DNA from: UBA11524 sp964464815 | GTDB taxonomy: Bacteria > Bacillota > Clostridia > Christensenellales > Aristaeellaceae | Direction: 5' to 3' | DNA: 64,000 nt | Assembly: GCA_964464815.1 (NCBI GenBank) | Contig: CAYXHF010000009.1 | Span: 1 to 64,000, forward strand | Notes under the pieces: model-generated | What the model saw: only the letters and a program-made list of their open reading frames with translations | What the model was told of the DNA's origin: nothing | Database searches by the model: none | Shown: piece by piece, positions 23,993 to 32,579 of the stretch | Position numbering within the stretch: position 1 is the stretch's first letter | Layout of the letters: each line of letters starts with the position of its first letter | Made by a program: the position numbers and the translations under genes

Positions 23993-25465
23993 ATGGAACG
24001 TTTGAACGCTGCCATGTCCCAAGCGCCCGAGCGCCCGGTGAAGGTGCTGCAATTCGGCGAAGGTAACTTCCTGCGCGCTTTTGTGGATTACATGATTGAT
24101 ATTGCTAACGAAAAAACGGACTTCAACGGCTCTGTCGTGCTGGTCAAGCCGATTGAGATGGGCACGCTCTTCCCTGCCTTCCGTGAGCAGGATTACCGCT
24201 ACACGGTGATGCTGCGCGGTCTGGTGGATGGTGAGCAGGTGGAGCAGACGCGTATCGTCACCTCCATCGCCGACGCGGTGGATGCCTATGCCGATTATGA
24301 CCGCTATGCCGACTATGCCAAGCTGCCGACGCTGCGCTACATCGTCAGCAACACCACCGAAGCGGGCATCGTGCTGGACGAGACGGACGAGTTTGCGCTC
24401 TGCCCGCCCAAGTCCTATCCCGGCAAGCTGACGAAGTTCCTCTACGAGCGTGCTGTCGCCTTTGACTACGCCGAGGACAAGGGCCTGGTCATCCTGCCTG
24501 TGGAGCTGATTGACGACAACGGCATCATGCTCAAAAAGTGCGTCATGGCGCTGGCCAAGCAGTGGGCGCTGGGTGAAAAGTTCGAGCAGTGGCTGGAAAC
24601 AGCCTGCATCTTCACCTCCACCCTGGTGGACCGTATCGTGACCGGCTATCCGCGTGGCGAGGACACCGCCATTTGGGAGAAGATTGGCTATCAGGACAAC
24701 ATTCTGGTCACCGCCGAGCCCTTTGGCCTGTGGGTCATTGAGTCTCCCCGTGACCTGTCTGACGAGCTGCCCTTGCCGCAGTGCGGCCTGCCCGTCGTTT
24801 ACACCGACAACCAGAAGCCCTACAAGCAGCGCAAGGTGCGCATCCTGAACGGCGCGCACACCTCCTTTGTGCCGGCGGCCTTCCAGTGCGGCTATGACAT
24901 CGTGCTGGATGCCATGAATGATCCCATGATTGCCACCTTCATGCAGAAGACGCTCTACGATGAGGTCATTCCGACGCTTTCCCTGCCCAAGGCGGATTTG
25001 ATGGACTTTGCCGAGGCGGTCACGGGCCGTTTCCGCAACCCCTTCATCAAGCATGCCCTGCTTTCCATCTGCCTGAACAGTGTGTCCAAGTGGCGCGCGC
25101 GCTGCATGCCTTCCCTGCTGGGCTATGTGGAAAAGACCGGCACCCTGCCGGAGCGCCTGACCTTCTCCCTGGCCAGCCTGATGAGCCTGTATCGCAGCGG
25201 CAAGCTGACCGGCGATGGCCGTCTGGAATGCCAGCGTGATGGCCAGCCCTACTACCTCCAGGATGACGCGGCGGTGCTGGAATTCTTTGCGGAAACCTCC
25301 ACCCAGTCGCCCGAGGAGCAGGCCAAGGCATTCCTGTCCAATGAAACCTTCTTCGGCCCTGACCTGTGCCGCGTGCCGGGCCTGACCGAATCCGTCGGCG
25401 CTTCCCTGCGTGCCATTCTGGAAAAGGGAATGCGCACGGTGATGAACGAGAAATTCGGAGTGTGA
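23993..25465 (+). CDS. uxaB: tagaturonate reductase (altronate oxidoreductase) UxaB
   Basis: Reduces D-tagaturonate to D-altronate with NADH. The 490-residue protein belongs to the mannitol-dehydrogenase family: N-terminal Rossmann segment VKVLQFGEGNFLRAFVDYMID, and C-terminal domain with the catalytic Lys/Asn/His cluster seen in QRKVRILNGAHTSFVP. GGAGG lies ten bases before the ATG. It is the first gene of a two-gene operon; uxaA starts three bases after its stop. Confidence 0.95.
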   Translation: MERLNAAMSQAPERPVKVLQFGEGNFLRAFVDYMIDIANEKTDFNGSVVLVKPIEMGTLFPAFREQDYRYTVMLRGLVDGEQVEQTRIVTSIADAVDAYADYDRYADYAKLPTLRYIVSNTTEAGIVLDETDEFALCPPKSYPGKLTKFLYERAVAFDYAEDKGLVILPVELIDDNGIMLKKCVMALAKQWALGEKFEQWLETACIFTSTLVDRIVTGYPRGEDTAIWEKIGYQDNILVTAEPFGLWVIESPRDLSDELPLPQCGLPVVYTDNQKPYKQRKVRILNGAHTSFVPAAFQCGYDIVLDAMNDPMIATFMQKTLYDEVIPTLSLPKADLMDFAEAVTGRFRNPFIKHALLSICLNSVSKWRARCMPSLLGYVEKTGTLPERLTFSLASLMSLYRSGKLTGDGRLECQRDGQPYYLQDDAAVLEFFAETSTQSPEEQAKAFLSNETFFGPDLCRVPGLTESVGASLRAILEKGMRTVMNEKFGV

Positions 25466-25468
25466 CCT

Positions 25469-26953
25469 ATGGCTGAGCTGCTTCGCATCTCCCCGCAGGA
25501 CAACGTGGCCGTTGCCCTGTCGCCGCTTTGCGCCGGAGATCAGGTGACGCTGGATGGCACGACCTATGTCGTTTCCAGCGATATTCCCGCGGGCCACAAG
25601 ATGGCGCTTTGCCCGATTGCTTCGGGTGCGCAGGTCATTAAGTATGGCTTCCCCATCGGCTATGCCACGCAGGAGATTCCTGCCGGTGCACATGTGCATG
25701 TCCATAACCTGCATACCGGCCTGTCCGGCGAGCTGACCTACACCTACCACCCGACGTATCCGACCGTGCCGCAGCTGCCCACGGCGACCTTCATGGGCTA
25801 TCCGCGCAAGGATGGCCGCGTCGGCGTGCGCAACGAGCTGTGGATTCTGCCCACCGTTGGCTGTGTCAACGATATTGCCCGCCAGCTGGAGCGCGCGGCG
25901 CAGTCGCTTGTGGGCGGCGGCGTGGAGTGCGTGTGTGCCTTCCCGCATCCCTACGGCTGCTCCCAGATGGGCGATGATCAGGAGAACACGCGCACCATTC
26001 TGGCGGACCTGGCGACGCATCCCAACGTCGGTGGCGTGCTGGTGCTGGGCCTGGGCTGCGAAAACAGCAGCGCCGCCATCATCGAGGAGCACATGGGCGA
26101 CTATGATACCTCCCGCGTGCGCTTTCTGGTCTGCCAGCAGGTCGAGGATGAATTCTCTGCGGCCATGAAGCTGCTGGAGGAATTGGCCGACCGCATGCGC
26201 GACGAGCAGCGTGTTCCCTGCCCGGCCAGCAAGCTGGTGATTGGCCTGAAGTGCGGCGGCTCAGACGGCTTCTCCGGCATCACGGCGAATCCGGTGATTG
26301 GCGGCTTCTCCGACATGCTCTGCGGCATGGGCGGCACGACCATCCTGACCGAAGTGCCGGAAATGTTCGGCGCGGAGACCATCCTGATGGATCGCTGCGG
26401 CACGCCGGAGCTGTTTGACAAGACCGTGCGCCTCATCAACGACTTCAAGCGCTATTTTGAGGAGCATCACCAAACCATCTACGAGAATCCGTCGCCCGGC
26501 AACAAGGCTGGCGGTATCTCCACCCTGGAGGACAAGGCGCTTGGCTGCACGCAGAAGAGTGGCTTTTCTCCGGTTTGCGACGTCCTCGCCTATGGCGAAA
26601 AGGTGCGCACGCCCGGCCTGAATCTGCTTTCCGCGCCCGGCAACGATCTGGTGGCCGCCACGGCGCTTGCCTCCTCCGGTGCGCAGATTGTGCTGTTCTC
26701 CACCGGCCGTGGCACGCCCTTTGCCAGCCCTGTGCCGACGCTCAAGATTGCCACCAACACGCCTTTGGCCACGCGCAAGCACGGCTGGATTGACTTCAAC
26801 GCCGGTCAGCTGCTGACCGATGGCAAGACGCTGCCGGAGCTGTCCGACATGCTGATGCAGCAGGTGCTGTCCGTCGCCTCTGGCGAACGCGTCTGCTCGG
26901 AACGCAACGGCTTCCATGATCTGGCGATTTTCAAGACGGGCGTAACGCTGTAA
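25469..26953 (+). CDS. uxaA: altronate dehydratase UxaA
   Basis: Dehydrates D-altronate to 2-keto-3-deoxy-D-gluconate. The 494-residue protein is full length: an N-terminal SAF domain (residues 1-95, DNVAVALSPLCAGDQVTLDG) and the C-terminal UxaA/GarD dehydratase domain with GYPRKDGRVGVRNELWILPTV split across residues 110-130, FPHPYGCSQ, LGLGCENS and KCGGSDGFSGITANP, whose cysteines probably hold the metal/iron-sulfur site. Cotranscribed with uxaB and ended by a strong terminator. Confidence 0.95.
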   Translation: MAELLRISPQDNVAVALSPLCAGDQVTLDGTTYVVSSDIPAGHKMALCPIASGAQVIKYGFPIGYATQEIPAGAHVHVHNLHTGLSGELTYTYHPTYPTVPQLPTATFMGYPRKDGRVGVRNELWILPTVGCVNDIARQLERAAQSLVGGGVECVCAFPHPYGCSQMGDDQENTRTILADLATHPNVGGVLVLGLGCENSSAAIIEEHMGDYDTSRVRFLVCQQVEDEFSAAMKLLEELADRMRDEQRVPCPASKLVIGLKCGGSDGFSGITANPVIGGFSDMLCGMGGTTILTEVPEMFGAETILMDRCGTPELFDKTVRLINDFKRYFEEHHQTIYENPSPGNKAGGISTLEDKALGCTQKSGFSPVCDVLAYGEKVRTPGLNLLSAPGNDLVAATALASSGAQIVLFSTGRGTPFASPVPTLKIATNTPLATRKHGWIDFNAGQLLTDGKTLPELSDMLMQQVLSVASGERVCSERNGFHDLAIFKTGVTL

Positions 26954-26965
26954 CTGATATATCCC

Positions 26966-26999
26966 GCGCAGGAGTGCAAACATGCTCCTGCGCTTTTTT
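26966..26999 (+). terminator. terminator of uxaB-uxaA
   Basis: GCGCAGGAG (26966-26974) pairs with CTCCTGCGC (26985-26993), followed by six T. Confidence 0.92.
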
Positions 27000-27021
27000 C
27001 GTTGCCTTTGATTTTTCCGCA

Positions 27022-27073
27022 CACGAAAAAGCGCCACCTGCGGCGTTCATGCTCGCATGTGGCGCTTTTCGTG
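27022..27073 (-). terminator. terminator of the pyk operon
   Basis: CACGAAAAAGCGCCAC (27022-27037) pairs with GTGGCGCTTTTCGTG (27059-27073) with one bulged base. On the minus strand it follows the zinc-ribbon gene by 20 bases and ends in a T-run within the stem. Confidence 0.75.
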
Positions 27074-27093
27074 CTATCCTGATTGAACAGGAA

Positions 27094-27324
27094 TCAGTAA
27101 GCTTCTTCCTCCTCATCCTCCTGAGGCAGGAAGGCATTTCGCAGAATCGTGTCCGGGTCAAAGCGCGGATCAAAGGCCAACGCCTTCAAGCTTTCCTTGC
27201 TTACGACCGTGTTCGTGCCCAGGCAGTCGTTGCAGCGATAGCCGCAATCCGGGCATACACAGCCCAGATGGTCGCTTTCTGCCTGAATCATGTATGTTCC
27301 GCATTCCTTGCAGGAGCAACGCAT
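27094..27324 (-). CDS. small zinc-ribbon protein of unknown function
   Basis: A 76-residue protein whose first half is cysteine-rich: CSCKEC near the start, then CVCPDCGYRCNDC, an arrangement of Cys pairs able to bind one or two zinc (or iron) ions in a rubredoxin-like or zinc-ribbon fold. The C-terminus is acidic (EDEEEEAY). ATG 27324 follows AAGGA at six to seven bases. It is the last gene of the pyk-barstar-like unit. I do not recognise a specific family; a metal-binding accessory or nucleic-acid-binding protein is possible. Confidence 0.65.
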   Translation of the reverse strand: MRCSCKECGTYMIQAESDHLGCVCPDCGYRCNDCLGTNTVVSKESLKALAFDPRFDPDTILRNAFLPQEDEEEEAY

Positions 27325-27346
27325 GTTCTTTCCTTCTTTCCCACGG

Positions 27347-27604
27347 CTATTCGCCGCATCGTTCCACACTTGCGCCAGTATCCTCCAGCACGCGTGCAAT
27401 GCACCGCAACGCCCGCGCCGTATCCGGATTGCCCCAGGAGAGGATGCGCAGATGGATGGTGTCCTCATTCTCCTGCAATACATCCCACAGGGCATCGGCA
27501 TTGCAGCCGTAGTGCGCTGGAAAATGCAGGAGCGTCTTCATCATTTCATGCACGGCACGGCCAGAAGCAAACTGCCGCCCGTCAATGGTCAGGCTGTGCG
27601 TCAA
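27347..27604 (-). CDS. barstar-like (barnase inhibitor family) protein
   Basis: An 85-residue protein with barstar-family features: LTIDGRQFASGRAVHEMMKT, then FPAHYGCNADALWDVL, which matches the family core (FPxYYGxNLDALWDxL). Barstars inhibit secreted or contact-dependent RNases; orphan copies without a barnase are common and may protect against incoming toxins. The start is a TTG that overlaps the pyk stop as TTGA, with GGTGAG six bases upstream, so translation is likely coupled to pyk. No RNase gene is seen nearby. Confidence 0.8.
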   Translation of the reverse strand: MTHSLTIDGRQFASGRAVHEMMKTLLHFPAHYGCNADALWDVLQENEDTIHLRILSWGNPDTARALRCIARVLEDTGASVERCGE

Positions 27605-29349
27605 TTGGCGCTCACCGTACCCTTTTCGCCGTCAATGGTCACAACCGCGCCCGTTTTGAGGACGTTCGTGGCGTTCTTCGCGCCAATAATAACCGGGATG
27701 TCCAGCGACATGCCCGCAATCGCGCCATGACCATCGGGATTGTCGTCCTCCAGCACAATGGCCGAGGACTTGCGCAGCATGGCGTACATTTCTCTGGTCG
27801 TCTGGTGGCAGACAATCACGTCGCCCGTGTTGAAGTCCTTGGAATCGGTCGCGTAGTCGCGAATGACGCACAGGGGCGCAATCACCCTGCCACTATGCAA
27901 GCCCGTGCCACTGCTGAGCAGATGGCCCACGACCTGCACGCGCATCAGGTTGGTCGTGCCGGAGATGCCCAGCGGTGCGCCCGCCGTCATCACAACCAGC
28001 TCGCCATCATGCACAATGCCATGCTGTACCGCCGCATCCAGCGCATGCTCAAACAAGTCGTCCGTGTTGCTTTCCTCGCCAATCATGACCGGAATCGTAC
28101 CCCAGGAGAGCGCTAGCTGACGCCAGACATGCGCCTCCGTCGTGCAGCCAACAATCACGCACGCCGGACGATAGCGGCTGAGGATACGCGCCGTCGAGCC
28201 AGACTTGGTGACGGTGATGATGGCGCTGGCATTCAGGTCATGCGCGGAGGTCACGGTTGCGTGGCTGATGGCGTTGGTCACGTCCGTGGATGCCGAGGTG
28301 TCACGGGAGAAGCGGCGAATGTAGTTCGTGTCAGCCTCCGCACGCAGGGCAATGCGCACCATCGTCTCCACGGCCTCCACCGGATAGGCGCCCATGGCCG
28401 TCTCGCCAGACAGCATGATGGCGCTCGTGCCGTCGTAGATGGCATTGGCAACGTCCGTTGCTTCCGCACGGGTCGGGCGCGGATTCTTGATCATGGAATC
28501 CAGCATCTGCGTGGCGGTAATCACGGGCTTGCCCGCTGCAATACCGCGCTGAATCAGCGTCTTTTGCAGGCTCGGCACGTCCTCCAGCGGCACTTCCACG
28601 CCCAGGTCGCCACGGGCAACCATCACGCCGTCCACCACGCGGAGAATTTCGTCAATGTTCTCCACACCTTCCATGTTCTCAATCTTGGCGATGATGTTGA
28701 TGGTGTTGCAGTTGAATTCCTGCAGGATGTGGCGAATCTGCATAATGTCATCCGCGCTGCGCGTGAAGGACGCGGCAATGTAATCATAGCCATTCTTGAT
28801 GGCGAAAATAATGTCATTGCGATCCTTTTCGCTGATGAAGGGCATGGACAGATGGCCATTGGGGATGTTGACGCCCTTGTTATTGCTGACCACACCGCCA
28901 TTAAGCACGTGGCAGATGATGTCCGTATCGTCAATCTTCTCCACGCGCATGCCAATCAGGCCGTCGTCAATCAGGATGCTGCTGCCGACCTGAATGTCGT
29001 TGGGCAAATCCTTGTAGGTGATGGAGACGCGTTTTTCGTCGCCCTCCACGTCCTTAGTGGTCAGGGTGAAGGTCTGGCCGTTCTTCAGCACGACGCTGCC
29101 ATTTTTGAAGCTGCGCACGCGAATTTCCGGACCCTTGGTGTCCAGCATGGTCGCCACCGGCAGACCCAGCTCGTCACGAATCCGGCATACCTCGTCATAA
29201 TAATACTGATGGGTTTCATACGTTCCATGCGAAAAATTGAAACGCGCAACATTCATACCCGCTTTCATCAGCGGCGCGATGAGGTTTTTCTCAAACAAAT
29301 TAGGGCCCATGGTGCAGACGATTTTCGTCTTCCGAATTGGCGTGTTCAT
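27601..29349 (-). CDS. pyk: pyruvate kinase with C-terminal PEP-utilizer-type domain
   Basis: Converts phosphoenolpyruvate and ADP to pyruvate and ATP. The 582-residue protein starts RKTKIVCTMGPN and has the substrate block IAKIENMEGVENIDEIL, MVARGDLGVEVP and the TQMLDSMIKNPRPTRAEATDVANAI signature. After the usual about 475-residue core comes a PEP-utilizer mobile domain (about 500-582, VICHQTTREMYA ... GAIAGMSLDIPVIIGAKNA), as in Bacillus-type pyruvate kinases, but the usual catalytic His position is not conserved as in PPDK. ATG 29349 follows GGAGGG. Its leader holds repeat copy C. Confidence 0.96.
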   Translation of the reverse strand: MNTPIRKTKIVCTMGPNLFEKNLIAPLMKAGMNVARFNFSHGTYETHQYYYDEVCRIRDELGLPVATMLDTKGPEIRVRSFKNGSVVLKNGQTFTLTTKDVEGDEKRVSITYKDLPNDIQVGSSILIDDGLIGMRVEKIDDTDIICHVLNGGVVSNNKGVNIPNGHLSMPFISEKDRNDIIFAIKNGYDYIAASFTRSADDIMQIRHILQEFNCNTINIIAKIENMEGVENIDEILRVVDGVMVARGDLGVEVPLEDVPSLQKTLIQRGIAAGKPVITATQMLDSMIKNPRPTRAEATDVANAIYDGTSAIMLSGETAMGAYPVEAVETMVRIALRAEADTNYIRRFSRDTSASTDVTNAISHATVTSAHDLNASAIITVTKSGSTARILSRYRPACVIVGCTTEAHVWRQLALSWGTIPVMIGEESNTDDLFEHALDAAVQHGIVHDGELVVMTAGAPLGISGTTNLMRVQVVGHLLSSGTGLHSGRVIAPLCVIRDYATDSKDFNTGDVIVCHQTTREMYAMLRKSSAIVLEDDNPDGHGAIAGMSLDIPVIIGAKNATNVLKTGAVVTIDGEKGTVSAN

Positions 29350-29418
29350 TGAAAAACATCCCTCCATTTTGTGCTACGGATTCCGCTGAAAAAAATGGTT
29401 CAGCCACGAATTCGCATG

Positions 29419-29636
29419 ATACTAATTTCCGTCTAAAGCATGGCACCGAGCATCGTGGATTTTTCTCTCTGGCAAAGCTGAGTGCAGCGAGGCGTACTGG
29501 AGGTACGCGCGAGCGGAACGAAGCAAAGCCAGATGGCGGTCAGGCTTTTGCCTGACTAGCGCCGGGCTTGGCCCGGTAATGGCCGATGCGAGAAAATGCA
29601 CTGTGCGAATGACATGGGTTAGATGAAAATTAGTAT
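29419..29636. repeat. interspersed inverted-repeat element, copy C (218 bp, enlarged)
   Basis: Third copy of the ATACTAA...TTAGTAT element. After the conserved core it carries about 59 extra bases (29533-29591) that hold two more perfect hairpins, GTCAGGC/GCCTGAC and CCGGGC/GCCCGG. It lies between the pyk promoter and the pyk start codon and so would be transcribed as most of the pyk 5' leader. Confidence 0.92.
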
Positions 29637-29648
29637 GAGTTCCTACCT

Positions 29649-29677
29649 ATTATAACACAGCAAATCGCGCCTGTGAA
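29649..29677 (-). promoter_or_regulatory. candidate pyk promoter upstream of repeat copy C
   Basis: On the minus strand TTCACA (29677-29672), 17 bases, TATAAT (29654-29649). No better promoter is seen between the repeat and pyk, so the leader would be about 290 bases. The other bases of 29637-29744 show nothing further. Confidence 0.65.
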
Positions 29678-29744
29678 TCCCCTTTTTGTAAAATCGGTGT
29701 AAAATGCGGACGAAGCTTTTTTCGCCTCGTCCGCTGTGTAATCA

Positions 29745-31298
29745 TTATGCGTTTTCGATTTCCTTCACGTAGCTACAGTCAACCTGCGGGCCCTTTTGTC
29801 CCGTGATGGTCACGTGGTTCATCGACAGCTTGTCCACGTTGATGGCCACAATGCCCTTGCGCGTCACATACGGCACGCCGCTGGCCATGGCGGGCTGCAT
29901 CTCCTTCGCGTCCTCGGCGCAGGAAATGGACACGTCCTCCATAATGACCTGCTCAATCGGCTTTTCCGGCAGCCCCAGGAAGTAGCCCGCGCAGGTCACG
30001 TCCGTCGCCTTCACATGGCGGAAGGCCACCGTGCCGATGCGCGGCGTGCGCTCATCAACCACCTGGCATTCGCGGCTCTGCACATACTCGCTCTTGCCAT
30101 CCGGATCGCAGAAGTACATGCAGTTAACGACGTAGGGCGTGCCGACATGCTCCATCAGCACGTTTTCAAACACAATATCGTCAATCACACCCTGCTCGCC
30201 ACGACCGCGGCGCGTCTTTACGCGCAGGCCGCGATCCGTGTTGCGCATCAGGCAGTCATGCAGGTGAACATGCTGGATGCCGCCCGCCATTTCGCTGCCG
30301 CAGGTCATGCCGCCATGGCCATTTTCCATCAGGCAGTGGCTGATTTCAATGCGCTGGCAGGGCGTCTTGTAGCGGCGCCCCATGTACAGCTTGCCCGATT
30401 TGAGGGCAATGCAGTCATCTCCCAGGGAGAAATGCGCGCCCGCAAGCAGAATATCCTCACAGCTTTCCGGGTCGAAGCCATCGGTGTTGGGGCTGTTCGC
30501 CGGTGCATTGACGCTGATGTTCAAAAAGCGCAGGTCTTTGGAGAAGTACGGCTGCAAATTCCACGACGGCGAATTGCAGAAGTGCAGGCCCTGCACCGTC
30601 ACCTGACGGCAGTTGTTCAGGAAGAACATGCGCGGCCGCCATGCGCCACGGCGCACCTTGCAGTTAACCCACCAATCGCCCTGATCGCCCTGACCGTTCA
30701 GCACACCCTCGCCGTAGAGGACCACATCCTCCACGTCCTTGCCGCTGATGAAGGCGGCGTACATGTCCAGCGGGTTGCCTTCCCAGGAGCCGAGGTTCAA
30801 ATCATCCGTCTCGTCCTGGGACAAAATCATACCGGGCAGAATCGGGAACTTGCTACGGTCAGTCTGCAACAGCAGCGTCGCATCCTTGCTGATTTCCACG
30901 CGAATGTGGCTCTTGAGCATCAGCGGCAGCGTCAGGTAGCGCCCCTTTGGAATCAGCACGCGACCATTTTCCGGGCAGTGCAGGATAGCCGCCTGAATAG
31001 CCGCCGTGTCGTCATGCACGCCGTCACCCACCGCACCAAACTGACGGACATTGAGCGTGTAGCTTTCCTTGTCCGTGTGGAAGGTGCAGGCGGCAAGCTC
31101 CGTCTCCCCATCCCTTGCGGACAGGGTGTAGGCCGTGTCCGGCTGCAGGTTGTACAGGGAGTGTACCACCGTGGTCATTTCACCAGCCGCCTGACCATTC
31201 AGGTACAGCTGATAGGGCTTTTGCGTCTGGTACAGGCCACCATCCGCCAATTCGAGTGTGGCGCTTCGTGCCTGAACAAAGAGCAGTTTGATGTTCAT
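29745..31298 (-). CDS. GH28 polygalacturonase (exo-type, intracellular)
   Basis: A 517-residue GH28 enzyme with an N-terminal fibronectin-like segment (residues 1-75) before the beta-helix, the layout of exopolygalacturonases such as PehX. Catalytic blocks are classical: NTDGFD, GDDCIALKSG, GHGGMTCGSE and GLRVKT (RIK variant). No signal peptide, so it should act on imported (oligo)galacturonides and release galacturonic acid for UxaC. AAAGGAG precedes the ATG; the gene begins six bases after the GH105 stop, forming a two-gene operon. Confidence 0.93.
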   Translation of the reverse strand: MNIKLLFVQARSATLELADGGLYQTQKPYQLYLNGQAAGEMTTVVHSLYNLQPDTAYTLSARDGETELAACTFHTDKESYTLNVRQFGAVGDGVHDDTAAIQAAILHCPENGRVLIPKGRYLTLPLMLKSHIRVEISKDATLLLQTDRSKFPILPGMILSQDETDDLNLGSWEGNPLDMYAAFISGKDVEDVVLYGEGVLNGQGDQGDWWVNCKVRRGAWRPRMFFLNNCRQVTVQGLHFCNSPSWNLQPYFSKDLRFLNISVNAPANSPNTDGFDPESCEDILLAGAHFSLGDDCIALKSGKLYMGRRYKTPCQRIEISHCLMENGHGGMTCGSEMAGGIQHVHLHDCLMRNTDRGLRVKTRRGRGEQGVIDDIVFENVLMEHVGTPYVVNCMYFCDPDGKSEYVQSRECQVVDERTPRIGTVAFRHVKATDVTCAGYFLGLPEKPIEQVIMEDVSISCAEDAKEMQPAMASGVPYVTRKGIVAINVDKLSMNHVTITGQKGPQVDCSYVKEIENA

Positions 31299-31304
31299 CC
31301 TTGC

Positions 31305-32405
31305 TTACTCCTTTGCGCGCAGATATTCGCTGTAGGCCATGATGAACGGGCCAACGCCCTTGCTGTCATCCGACTTTTTCGGTTCGGAGAGGTAGTAGGC
31401 CACCGAGCCGTCGCGCTGCGGATTCTTGTCCGGGCCAAGGCCAGCAACCCAGCAAATGTCGGTCAGGCGCACCACGCCATCCTCCTCCGCGCGAAGCTTC
31501 TGCGCCGCGAGACGCTCGAACACGTCCAGCGCGATGGGCAGATACTTTTCCTTGTCCAGCACGCCAATGCGAACGCCCTTGAGCAGGCTGTAGGCAATCA
31601 TGGCCGAGCCGGACGTCTCGGTGTAGTTGCCCTCTGCCTCCGGATGGTCAATCACCTGATAGAACAGGCCGTCCTCCGCGCGATACGGCAGCACACCGCG
31701 AATGCTTTCGCGGAAAATGTCCACCAGCGCACGATAATGCTCATAGAGCTGCTCCGGACAAAGGGCGATGCAGTCCACCAGCGCCATTAGATACCAGCCA
31801 GTGGAGCGCAGCCAGAAGTTCTTGGAGAGGCCCGTTTCCTTGTCAGCCCAGAACTGCACCCGTGCCTCGTCATAGGCATGGTAGTTCAGACCCTTTTCGG
31901 GATTGTAGAGGTACTTGCGCACATTCTGGAACTGGGAGACAATATCGCTCACATGCGCCATGCCGTCAAACTTCGCCTCATAGGCCATGTAGAAGGGCTG
32001 CGCCATGTACAGGCCATCCAGCCAAATCTGGTTGGGATACAGCTGCTTGTGCCAGAAGTTACCGCACTGGCAGCGCGGATGCTCCCGCAGGCGCTGCATG
32101 TGGAACTCGATGGCCGTGCGATAGCGCTCTTCGCCCGTTTCCTCCAGCGCGAAGAACAGCGCCTTGCCGCTGTTGATGGAGTCGATGTTGTACTGGCGCA
32201 TCTCGTAATTGGGAATGCTGCCATCCTCAGCGACGTAGGCAGACACGTAGTCCAGGACAAAATCGCGATATACCTTGTCGCCCGTGGCGTGATACAAATC
32301 AATACATGCCTTCAGAATGCAACCATCTTCATAATTCCAGTACTTCTTGTAGGGCGTGTAGCGCGTCAGATACTGCGTAAAATACTGCTGAATCTCCATT
32401 TTCAT
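31305..32405 (-). CDS. GH105 unsaturated rhamnogalacturonyl/galacturonyl hydrolase
   Basis: A 366-residue (alpha/alpha)6-barrel hydrolase of family GH105 (YteR/YesR type), which removes the unsaturated galacturonyl residue left at the end of pectin fragments by lyases. Family sequences seen are YWNYEDGCILKACIDLY, the catalytic-Asp segment QIWLDGLYMAQPFYM, and WLRSTGWYLMALVD; the C-terminus has GNYTETSGSAMIAYSLLKG. No signal peptide, in agreement with a cytoplasmic role. ATG 32405 was chosen for AAGGA seven bases before; first gene of the GH105-GH28 operon with a consensus promoter. Confidence 0.92.
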   Translation of the reverse strand: MKMEIQQYFTQYLTRYTPYKKYWNYEDGCILKACIDLYHATGDKVYRDFVLDYVSAYVAEDGSIPNYEMRQYNIDSINSGKALFFALEETGEERYRTAIEFHMQRLREHPRCQCGNFWHKQLYPNQIWLDGLYMAQPFYMAYEAKFDGMAHVSDIVSQFQNVRKYLYNPEKGLNYHAYDEARVQFWADKETGLSKNFWLRSTGWYLMALVDCIALCPEQLYEHYRALVDIFRESIRGVLPYRAEDGLFYQVIDHPEAEGNYTETSGSAMIAYSLLKGVRIGVLDKEKYLPIALDVFERLAAQKLRAEEDGVVRLTDICWVAGLGPDKNPQRDGSVAYYLSEPKKSDDSKGVGPFIMAYSEYLRAKE

Positions 32406-32518
32406 GCACCTTTCCTTCCGTTTGCTGCCTGCACGCGAGGCCAACAAAGGCACCACGCGGCATGCCGCACGCCGTCCCTGCCCATTTTTTTATTTTTGAG
32501 CAGACCACGTTTGCTTTT

Positions 32519-32547
32519 ATTATAGATATTTCTACTTCTTCTGTCAA
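32519..32547 (-). promoter_or_regulatory. consensus promoter of the GH105-GH28 operon
   Basis: On the minus strand TTGACA (32547-32542), 17 bases, TATAAT (32524-32519): both hexamers perfect. A promoter this strong in a catabolic operon implies tight repression. Confidence 0.9.
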
Positions 32548-32565
32548 TTCCAGCAAAAAAATTAT

Positions 32566-32579
32566 TGGTAGCGCTTTCA
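32566..32579 (-). promoter_or_regulatory. LacI/cre-type operator between GH105 and MATE genes
   Basis: On the minus strand TGAAAGCGCTACCA fits TGNAANCGNWWNCA at all fixed positions. It lies about 20 bases upstream of the GH105 -35 box and overlaps the -35 region of the divergent MATE promoter, so it could repress the exporter and/or modulate GH105. Confidence 0.65.

Noticed and set aside
21078..26092. Long antisense open frames opposite uxaC-lacI (21078-23366, plus) and uxaB-uxaA (23795-26092, minus)
   Set aside because: They run opposite well-supported genes, have His/Arg/Gln-rich low-complexity translations, and lack ribosome sites or domains; GC-rich codon bias opens the complementary frame.
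27094..27604. Barnase/barstar toxin-antitoxin pair
   Set aside because: The neighbouring small gene is a cysteine-rich zinc-ribbon protein without RNase motifs.
29796..31790. 664-codon plus-strand frame opposite GH28 and GH105
   Set aside because: Shadow frame; the opposite strand carries complete glycosidase motifs and ribosome sites.
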